From positions 1 to 5,834 of the forward strand of contig JAEUIB010000667.1 of assembly GCA_016795255.1 (NCBI GenBank): 5,834 nt of DNA. Direction: 5' to 3'. This document shows, piece after piece, positions 1 to 5,834 of the stretch. Source of the DNA: Planctomycetota bacterium (lineage in GTDB: Bacteria > Planctomycetota > B15-G4 > JADJEK01). The position numbers were made by a program, and so were the translations under genes. Within the stretch, counting starts at the first letter, position 1, and the number at the start of each line of letters is the position of its first letter. The notes beneath the pieces are model-generated. The model ran no database searches and was not told the origin of the DNA. It saw only the letters and a list, made by a program, of their open reading frames with translations.

Positions 1-3000
1 TCGTTCGCGCGCTCGAGGCCGGGCCGCCGCGCATCGACGGGGAGGAGCCGCTCGCGGCGTTCCTGACCGCGTGTCTGGCGCGCGAGCCGTCGCATCGACC
101 GCGCGACGCGGCCGAAGCCCGCGCGTTGCTCGAGCGCGGCCTCGGCCGCGGCGAAGCCACGCCGAGCGTCGACGCCGCGACCGCGATCGATCGCGCGCGC
201 GCCGAGGCGTCGCCGGCGTTCACCGAACGCGTGTTCGAGTTCCTCGACTCCGGCGCGCGCGAACCGCTCGTGCTCGCCGGTGGCGTCGGCTCGGGCAAGA
301 CCGCGGCCGTCGAAGCGCTGGTCGAACTCGCGCACGCGCGCGGTCAGCCGGCGCTGCTCGTGCGCGGCGACGAGCCCGATGCGGCGCCGTCGGCGCGAGT
401 CCGGATCGAGCGCATGCGCGAGGTGGCCGCCGACGCACAGCGCCTCGTCGTCGGCATCGACGACTTCGATCGGTGCGACGCGAGCGTGCGCGAACTGGTC
501 GCGACGCTGCTCGCCGAACCGGTGTCGACGCGGCCGTGGATCGCCGTCGCCGGGGAAGCCGACGAGTGCGAACTGCGCTTGCCCCGCGACGTGCTCGGTC
601 CGCGATCGATCGCGCCGCTCGAACCGCTGACCGAGCGCGACGTCGCGCGCTTCGTCAAGCTCGCGCTGCCCGAGGTCGTCGCTCCCGAAGCGCTGGCGCT
701 CGAGCTCGTGCGCCGGACGAACGGCCATCCGGCGGCGACGCGCGCGATGCTGTCGCGGTTCGCCGCGGCGGGCGGCTTCGTGCGCGCGAGTGGCGTCTGG
801 CTGGCCGACCTCGACAAGCTGCACGGGATCGCGTTCGACGCCGCCGCCGGCGTCGGGCACGAGGTCGTGACGGCACGGCTGTCGGCCGAGACGCGCGCGC
901 TGCTCGGGCTCGTCGCCGCCGCCGGTTGTCCGATCCGGATCGCCGATCTCGCGCACGCGGCGGGCGTCGATACGCAGAGCCTGCTGCAGCCGGCGCTCGA
1001 ATTGGCGTCGCGACGTCTCGTGCGTCACGACGGCGGGACGCCGCCGCGGTTGTCGCTGCGGTTCCCGCTCGATCGCGCCGGGTTGATGCGGCAAGCGCAA
1101 CCCACGCCGGCCGTCCAGCGTCGGTTGGCGGCACGGCTCGCGCGTGGACCGCGGACCCCCGAACGGCTCGCCGCCGCGGCGCGCCTCGCGACCGAAGCGT
1201 CGAGTCGAGGCGCGTACGCGTTGTGGCGCAAGGCCGCGCGCGCGTGCGTCGACGCGCGACAGCCGGCCGCGGCGCTCGAAGCCGTCGCGCGGATGAGCGA
1301 CGTGCAGCCGTCGCGCGCGGCGACCGACGTGTGGGCGCCTCGCTTGCTCGGTCTCGCGCACGCCGCGCTCGGCGCGGTCGCCGATGCCGACGTCGCGCTC
1401 GCGGCGGCGGCGAAGGACGCGCGCGGTGCTCGCGCGGTCGAACTCGTGCTCGAACGCGCGCAGTTGCTCGAGCGCGCCGGCCGACCGGCCGACGCCGCGC
1501 GCGTCGTCGACGAAGGGTTGGCGCGAACGGATCTCGGCGACGCACGAGCCTTGGCCGCGCTGCGCGCGTGGCTCGTCGTCGGTCGCGGGGACAAGGACGC
1601 CGCGCGCGCACAGGTCGATGCGTTGCTGCGGAGCGCGAACGGGCTCGAGCGCTCGGCGCCGATGCTCGAAGTGTTCGCGACCGCGATGGCCGTCCAGTGG
1701 CGGCTCGGGGACACGCGTCGCGCGCGCGCCGCCGCGGTCGCCGCGCGTCGCATCGCGCGCAGCCTCGGCCGATCCGGCCGCGTCGCGCACTTCGATTCGA
1801 CGCTCGGCGCGTGGGACGTCGAGGGCGTGCATGTCGCCCGCGGTCGCAAGCGCGTGCGGCGCGCCCTCGAACGGCTCGAGCGCGTCGACGATCGCCGGCT
1901 GTTGCCGGACACGCTGATGCGGTACGGCTGGATGCGCCATTCGGCCGGCGAACCGCGCTCCGCGCTCGAAGCGTTCCACCGCGCCGAGATCCTGTTCGAG
2001 AAGGTCGGCAATCGGCGCGGGCTCGGCTGGGCGCAGAACGGCCTCGGCACCGTGCTGCTCGCGCTTGGCGATCCGGATCGCGCGGCGACGGCGTTCTCGC
2101 GCAGCGTCGTCGAACGCGAAGCCGTCGGCGCGTTCGCCGGCGCGGGACTGTCGGCGGTCAACCTGTATCGCGCGCACGTCGCGCGCCTCGACCTCGATGC
2201 GGCCCGGCGTGCCGCGCGCAAAGCGCTCGCGCTGTCCCGCGGCCCGGGGCGTCAGGACGTGCGAGCTGCGTTCCTGCTCGCGGTGTGTCAGACCGCCGCG
2301 CGGGAGCGGGACGTGAGGCGATTGCGTGTGCTGGGCAAGCGCGCGCTCGCGGCCGCGGAGGCGGCTTCGCACGACGAAGAGGCCGCGCGTGCCGCGGGAT
2401 TGATGGCGGAGTCGGCGCTGCAGGCGAACGATCCGCGCTCCGCGCTGATCGCGACGCGTCGCTTCCATCGCAGTGCGCGTCGGCGCGGGCATCGCGGCGA
2501 CCTCGCGCTGGCGGTCACGTTGCGCGCCGGGTTGCTGTTGCTGCGGGGGCGCTCCGGCGAAGCGCGCCGGCTGTTCTCGCGGACGAACTCGACCGCGCTC
2601 GAGCCCGCCGCGGCGCTCGACGTGAAGTTGCTGCACGCGCGGATCGCGCTGCTCGCGTTCACGCGCGGCGACGCAAGCGAAGCGCGCGGTGGCCGCGTCG
2701 CGGCGCAGGAGGCCGAGCGGCTCGCGCGTCGGCTGTCCGATCGGCACGCCGAAGAATCGGCGCGGCGCCTCGTCGCCGCGCTGGTCGCCGCCGAGGAGAG
2801 CGCGTCGCCGGGCGCGGACGTGCTGCGCCAGAACCGCAAACTGAAGCAGGTGCTCGAAGCGACGCGTTGGATCAACGAGGCGACGGCGGTCCGCGACGTC
2901 CTGTCCCGCATCATCGACGCCGCGATCGAGCTGGCGAGCGCGCGGCGCGGGTTCGTCGTCGTCCGCGAAGCGCCTGGCGCGCCGCTGTCGTTCGTCGCGG

Positions 3001-4556
3001 CGCGCAGTCTGCGCCGCGAGGACATCCTCGATCCGGCGCTGCAGGTGAGTCGCTCGATCGTCGAGGACGTGCTCGCGACCGGACGGACGATCGTGACGTC
3101 CGAAGCGCGCGTCGACGAACGCTTCCGCTCGGTGCGCAGCATCTCCGAACTCGCGCTGCTGTCGGTCGCGTGCGCGCCGCTGAAGAGCCGCGGCGTCGTC
3201 GTCGGCGCGATCTACGTCGACGATCCGACGCGCGTCGACCGCTTCGACGAGCACGCGCGCGAACACCTCGAAGCGTTGGCGGAACACGCGGCGCTGGCGC
3301 TGGACAAGGCACGCCTGCTGAACCACATCGAGGAGTTGCGGCGCGATCTCGAACGCGACGTCGCCGCGCGCTCGGAGGAACTCGAGGAAGTCCGCAGCGA
3401 CCTCGAGCGCGTACGGCTCGACCTCGACGCGCGGTATTCCACACGGCAATGCGTGACGACGGATCGGCGGATGCTCGAGGTGCTCGATCTCGTGCAGCGG
3501 ATCGCCGACAGCGACGCGTCCGTGCTGATCCAAGGTGAGCCCGGCACCGGCAAGGAACTGATCGCGCGCGCGCTGCACCATTCGTCGTTCCGCCGGCGGC
3601 GCCGCTTCGTCGCCGTGAACTGCGCAGGTTTGCCCGACGGCCTCGTCGAGGCCGAGTTGTTCGGTTACAAGCGCGGCGCGTTCTCCGGCGCGGTCGCCGA
3701 CCACGACGGATTGATCGCGGCCGCGGACGGCGGAACGTTGTTCCTCGACGAGATCGGCGAAATGCCGCCCGCGGTCCAAGCCAAGGTGCTGCGCGTCGCG
3801 CAGGACGGCGAGTACCTCCCGCTCGGCGCCACCAAGCCGCGACGGGCGAAGCTGCGCATCGTGTCGGCGACGAACCGACCGCTCGCGGAGCTGGTCGCGT
3901 CGGGGCGGTTCCGCCAGGACCTGTTCTATCGCCTTCGCGTGATCCAGATCGACGTGCCGCCGCTGCGCGAACGACGCGGCGACGTGCCGCTGCTGGTCCG
4001 GACGTTCGCCGCGCGGGCCGCCGCCGACAGCGGACACGCGCCGAAGCAGTTCACCGATCGCGCGCTCGCCGCGCTGACCGAAGCGGATTGGCCCGGCAAC
4101 GTGCGCGAGCTCGAGGGATTGGTCAACGCCGTCGTCGCCGTGACCGCGCGGGGCGTCGTTGATGTCGGGGATCTCGTTGGGTGCGGGTTCGTTGATTCGG
4201 GCGCGAGGGATGAGAGGGACGAGAGGGACGAGAGGGACGCGAGGGACGAGAGGGACGCGAGGGACGCGAGGGACGAGAGGGACGAGAGGGACGCGAGGGA
4301 CGCGAGGGACGGCAGGGACGCGAGGGTTGAGAGGGATGAGAGGGACGCGAGGGAGCGACTGGACCTCCCCGGTTCCTGGGGGCGGGACGACGGCGGAATT
4401 CCCGGCGCCTCGCTCAAGGCCGCGCTCGAAGCCCGCGAGCGTGAGCTCGTCGTCGCCGCGCTCGAGCGCACCAAAGGATCGCGTGTCGCTGCCGCCGCGG
4501 AACTCGGCATCACGACGCGGTGGCTCGCGAAGCTGATCCAGAAGTACGGATTGTGA
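1..4556 (+). CDS. Ser/Thr kinase-STAND ATPase-TPR-GAF-sigma54 activator fusion protein (5' partial)
   Basis: Predicted RpoN-dependent regulator with several sensory modules. The frame is open from base 3 to the TGA at 4554-4556, and the true start is upstream of the window. Bases 3-137 encode the end of a kinase domain: CLAREPSHRPRDAAEARALL, with the subdomain XI Arg at 96-98. Next comes a STAND/MalT-type ATPase: Walker A GGVGSGKT (279-302), Walker B LVVGIDDFD (444-470) and RTNGHPAATRAML near 711-750. A winged-helix-like segment follows (~858-1100), then a TPR-type array (~1203-2795; clearest at ~1905-2230). A GAF domain lies at ~2847-3311 and a coiled coil at ~3315-3437. The sigma-54 AAA+ domain (~3441-4148) has GEPGTGKE (3534-3557), GAFSGA (3675-3692, usually GAFTGA), GGTLFLDEIGE (3729-3761), VSATN, the FRQDLFYRL arginine-finger region and WPGNVREL (4089-4112). 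After a repeat linker, a Fis-type HTH ends the protein (4413-4553; AAAELGITTRWLAKLIQKYGL region). The kinase-STAND-TPR part resembles PknK; the rest resembles GAF-type enhancer-binding proteins. All visible motifs are intact, so it is probably functional. Target promoters and ligands are unknown. Confidence 0.93.
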   Translation, partial: VRALEAGPPRIDGEEPLAAFLTACLAREPSHRPRDAAEARALLERGLGRGEATPSVDAATAIDRARAEASPAFTERVFEFLDSGAREPLVLAGGVGSGKTAAVEALVELAHARGQPALLVRGDEPDAAPSARVRIERMREVAADAQRLVVGIDDFDRCDASVRELVATLLAEPVSTRPWIAVAGEADECELRLPRDVLGPRSIAPLEPLTERDVARFVKLALPEVVAPEALALELVRRTNGHPAATRAMLSRFAAAGGFVRASGVWLADLDKLHGIAFDAAAGVGHEVVTARLSAETRALLGLVAAAGCPIRIADLAHAAGVDTQSLLQPALELASRRLVRHDGGTPPRLSLRFPLDRAGLMRQAQPTPAVQRRLAARLARGPRTPERLAAAARLATEASSRGAYALWRKAARACVDARQPAAALEAVARMSDVQPSRAATDVWAPRLLGLAHAALGAVADADVALAAAAKDARGARAVELVLERAQLLERAGRPADAARVVDEGLARTDLGDARALAALRAWLVVGRGDKDAARAQVDALLRSANGLERSAPMLEVFATAMAVQWRLGDTRRARAAAVAARRIARSLGRSGRVAHFDSTLGAWDVEGVHVARGRKRVRRALERLERVDDRRLLPDTLMRYGWMRHSAGEPRSALEAFHRAEILFEKVGNRRGLGWAQNGLGTVLLALGDPDRAATAFSRSVVEREAVGAFAGAGLSAVNLYRAHVARLDLDAARRAARKALALSRGPGRQDVRAAFLLAVCQTAARERDVRRLRVLGKRALAAAEAASHDEEAARAAGLMAESALQANDPRSALIATRRFHRSARRRGHRGDLALAVTLRAGLLLLRGRSGEARRLFSRTNSTALEPAAALDVKLLHARIALLAFTRGDASEARGGRVAAQEAERLARRLSDRHAEESARRLVAALVAAEESASPGADVLRQNRKLKQVLEATRWINEATAVRDVLSRIIDAAIELASARRGFVVVREAPGAPLSFVAARSLRREDILDPALQVSRSIVEDVLATGRTIVTSEARVDERFRSVRSISELALLSVACAPLKSRGVVVGAIYVDDPTRVDRFDEHAREHLEALAEHAALALDKARLLNHIEELRRDLERDVAARSEELEEVRSDLERVRLDLDARYSTRQCVTTDRRMLEVLDLVQRIADSDASVLIQGEPGTGKELIARALHHSSFRRRRRFVAVNCAGLPDGLVEAELFGYKRGAFSGAVADHDGLIAAADGGTLFLDEIGEMPPAVQAKVLRVAQDGEYLPLGATKPRRAKLRIVSATNRPLAELVASGRFRQDLFYRLRVIQIDVPPLRERRGDVPLLVRTFAARAAADSGHAPKQFTDRALAALTEADWPGNVRELEGLVNAVVAVTARGVVDVGDLVGCGFVDSGARDERDERDERDARDERDARDARDERDERDARDARDGRDARVERDERDARERLDLPGSWGRDDGGIPGASLKAALEARERELVVAALERTKGSRVAAAAELGITTRWLAKLIQKYGL
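4203..4355 (+). repeat. In-frame 9-bp tandem repeat (17 units) encoding an (E/A)RD linker
   Basis: There are seventeen contiguous 9-bp units of the form G(A/C)GAGGGAC, in phase with the reading frame, so each unit encodes Glu/Ala-Arg-Asp. The first-residue order is A E E E A E A A E E A A G A E E A. Units 2-12 differ only at the second base (A or C). Units 1, 13, 14, 15 and 17 carry further substitutions (GAT, GGC, GTT, GAT, GAG), the worn-edge pattern expected of an array grown by slippage. The array sits between the sigma-54 AAA+ domain and the Fis-type HTH, where a flexible linker is normal, so it probably acts as a highly charged spacer. Because the unit is a multiple of three, gain or loss of units keeps the frame. 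Every Arg here is AGG, whereas CGN codons are used almost everywhere else in the gene. Confidence 0.95.
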
Positions 4557-4571
4557 ATCCGGCGGCGCGTC

Positions 4572-4603
4572 CGCTGGTTCTTCAGCGAGCTCGGGACAGC
4601 TCG
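4572..4603. terminator. Possible weak hairpins at the junction of the convergent genes
   Basis: Two short inverted repeats overlap here. CGCTG (4572-4576) pairs with CAGCG (4583-4587) around a 6-nt loop, and CGAGCT (4586-4591) pairs with AGCTCG (4598-4603) around a 6-nt loop. They share two bases, so they could not both form at once. They lie 16-47 nt after the stop of the forward gene and span the stop of the reverse gene. Neither is followed by a T-tract on either strand, so this is not a classical intrinsic terminator. Stems this short also arise often by chance in DNA this GC-rich. Confidence 0.2.
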
Positions 4604-5834
4604 GCGATCGCCTCGCCCAGCGCCGGATTCGCGTCGAGCAACAGCACTCGGTCGCGGAACGACGACTCGCACTCGCGCCAGCGCGCGGTGACTTCCGGCC
4701 CCAGCGGGGTCTTGCCGTCCGCGGCGTCGCACAGCGCTGCGACGACGTCGGCCTCCGGGCCGTCGCCGTACCTCGCCGCGAGCTTCGCGCTGCGGCGCGC
4801 GTCGGCGGGCTTCGCCGCCTGCAAGTGATCGAGCGCGAACGCGAGATGCGCGCGCTGGAACGCGATGCGGGACGTCGCGTCGTCGCGTTCGACCAGCACG
4901 TTCGCCAAGCGGTACGCGACGTCGCCGTTCCACGGCGCCTTCGCGAGCCACGCGCCGAGCAGCGTCGCCGCCGCCTCCTTGCGCATCGGATCGCCGTCCT
5001 CGCGGGACTTCGCCGCGGTATCCAGCGTCGCGACGTCCGCGACGCCGCGCGAGAACGCATCGGACAGCAGCGCGGCGTACGCACGATCGTCCGTCTCGAC
5101 GAGGGCGGCGAGCGTCGCGTCGCGGCGAGCCGGCGGCTTGCCTTCCCGCAGCCGATGCACGATGCGCAGGTGTCGCCACGCCGCGTCGATGCGTCCGGCG
5201 CGCGCGTCGAGTTGCGCGAGCCCGACGTGCGCCGCGAGCGAGTACGGCCGCTGCGCGAGCAACGCGTTCCACGTCGCGCGCGCGGCGTCGGTCTGCTTCG
5301 TCGTCGTCGCGAACCGCGTCAGCAACGCGCCGCGGTACTCGATCGCGTCGGTGTGCGTCGGGTCCCACGCCGCCGCGCTGTCGAGCGAGCGGTCCAACAG
5401 GTCGAGCGACGGCTTGCCGGCGACGTTCGCGGCCGATCGGAAGTACGCGTCGGCGATCAAGCCGCGCAGGCCGAGCACCGCGATCGCGACGAACAGTGCC
5501 GTCGCGGCCAGCGCGCCCTTGCGGCTCACCGTGGGGCTCGCCGTCGACGGGCCGTCGGAGAACGCCAGCAACTGCCCCGCGCACGCGAACGCGAACACGA
5601 GCAGCGCGGGGTTCGACAGCACGCCGCGGAACACGCCGACGCCGAGGACCGCGAACAAGGCTCCGCCGACCGCGAGCGCGATCGGGATCCGCTCGTCCTG
5701 CGCCGGCAGGATCCGCGTCGTGCGGCCGGCGAACAGTGCGGCGACGACGAACGCGAGGAACGTCACCAGCGCCGGCCAGCCGCCTTCGCACAGCAACAGC
5801 AGGTACAGATCGTGGGGGTCTTCGGCTTCCGACC
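4582..5834 (-). CDS. O-antigen ligase/polymerase (Wzy_C-like) membrane protein with TPR-like C-terminus (5' partial)
   Basis: This is the C-terminal 416 residues of an integral membrane protein. The frame is open from 5832 to the TGA at 4582-4584, and the N-terminus lies beyond the window. The first visible residues, EDPHDLYLLLLCEGGW (~5823-5776), match the His-containing loop and following helix of the O-antigen ligase/polymerase family, usually of the form (P)HN-x-YL-x(n)-E-x-G. Here the usual Asn is Asp. At least four hydrophobic segments follow: about 5778-5725, 5688-5626, 5613-5557 and 5517-5461. The remaining ~290 residues are soluble and helical, with TPR-like pairs at ~5409-5152 (for example LDSAAAWDPTHTDAIEYRGA and LAAHVGLAQLDARAGRIDAA). 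Family members join or polymerise lipid-linked glycans on the outer face of the inner membrane, and many carry a C-terminal TPR domain there. Ligase, polymerase or protein O-glycosyltransferase cannot be told apart without the N-terminal half. The TTG at 5796-5794 is internal, since family-typical sequence continues upstream of it. The gene converges on the regulator with a 25-bp gap. Confidence 0.78.
   Translation of the reverse strand, partial: SEAEDPHDLYLLLLCEGGWPALVTFLAFVVAALFAGRTTRILPAQDERIPIALAVGGALFAVLGVGVFRGVLSNPALLVFAFACAGQLLAFSDGPSTASPTVSRKGALAATALFVAIAVLGLRGLIADAYFRSAANVAGKPSLDLLDRSLDSAAAWDPTHTDAIEYRGALLTRFATTTKQTDAARATWNALLAQRPYSLAAHVGLAQLDARAGRIDAAWRHLRIVHRLREGKPPARRDATLAALVETDDRAYAALLSDAFSRGVADVATLDTAAKSREDGDPMRKEAAATLLGAWLAKAPWNGDVAYRLANVLVERDDATSRIAFQRAHLAFALDHLQAAKPADARRSAKLAARYGDGPEADVVAALCDAADGKTPLGPEVTARWRECESSFRDRVLLLDANPALGEAIAELSRAR

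Noticed and set aside
126..128. TTG at 126 as the start codon of the regulator
   Set aside because: The frame stays open upstream to base 3, and the 41 extra codons match the C-terminal end of a Ser/Thr kinase domain, so this TTG is an internal Leu codon.
71..3538. A 1155-codon open frame in the +2 register beginning at GTG 71
   Set aside because: Its product is a low-complexity Arg/Ala-rich string with no motif. It is an out-of-phase shadow caused by scarce stop codons in GC-rich DNA, fully overlapping the motif-rich regulator frame.
4203..4355. CRISPR array
   Set aside because: The units are 9 bp, directly abutting, without spacers, and preserve the reading frame of a protein.
4159..4536. 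A forward open frame encoding RGT tripeptide repeats (collagen-like in appearance)
   Set aside because: It is simply the 9-bp array read in another register. The in-phase frame continues from the AAA+ domain to a recognisable Fis-type HTH.
4603..4612. GGCGATCGCC palindrome as a regulatory site (contains the cyanobacterial HIP1 octamer)
   Set aside because: It lies inside the coding end of the membrane gene. CGATCG-containing palindromes are common throughout the window, and nothing else suggests a cyanobacterium.
3926..5791. A 621-codon reverse-strand open frame spanning both genes
   Set aside because: It is Arg-rich and motif-free over the membrane gene and turns into an SLASLSS string over the 9-bp repeat. 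The true reverse-strand frame here has TM segments and the ligase-family motif.
5794..5796. TTG (reverse strand) as the start codon of the membrane protein
   Set aside because: Codons upstream to the window edge read SEAEDPHDLYLL in the same frame, which is the conserved loop of the ligase family, so the start lies outside the window.

Overview
The window is GC-rich bacterial DNA (roughly 70% G+C by eye, with Arg, Ala and Asp codons dominating) and carries two large convergent genes, both cut by the window edges. No RNA gene, insertion sequence, CRISPR array or attachment site is visible. A very long signalling protein combining a Ser/Thr kinase with a sigma-54 activator, next to an O-antigen-ligase-like membrane protein, suggests a complex high-GC bacterium such as a myxobacterium (Myxococcota) or a planctomycete. 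This is inferred from architecture and composition; no phylogenetic marker is present.

Positions 1-4556 (+) hold the 3' part of one giant open frame of 1517 visible residues. Its modules, in order, are: the last ~45 residues of a eukaryotic-type Ser/Thr protein kinase; a STAND/MalT-type P-loop ATPase with a winged-helix-like segment; a long TPR-type helical array; a GAF sensor domain; a coiled coil; a complete sigma-54-interacting AAA+ domain; a tandem-repeat linker; and a Fis-type helix-turn-helix. The first half resembles PknK-type regulators (kinase-STAND-TPR). The second half is a normal GAF-AAA+-Fis enhancer-binding protein. One polypeptide could therefore receive kinase, nucleotide-switch and GAF-ligand inputs and convert them into RpoN-dependent transcription. 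The kinase active site lies outside the window.

Positions 4203-4355, inside that gene, hold 17 tandem 9-bp units encoding an (E/A)RD tripeptide repeat between the AAA+ domain and the DNA-binding domain. All 17 Arg codons in the array are AGG, a codon nearly absent from the rest of the gene. The coding strand has a GGG run every 9 nt.

Positions 4557-4581 are a 25-bp gap between the two convergent genes, with two small overlapping hairpins at 4572-4603 but no T-tract.

Positions 4582-5834 (-) hold the C-terminal 416 residues of a polytopic membrane protein of the O-antigen ligase/polymerase (Wzy_C) type, with a soluble TPR-like C-terminal domain. The two genes point at each other, so they are not one operon, and nothing in the sequence shows a functional link between them.
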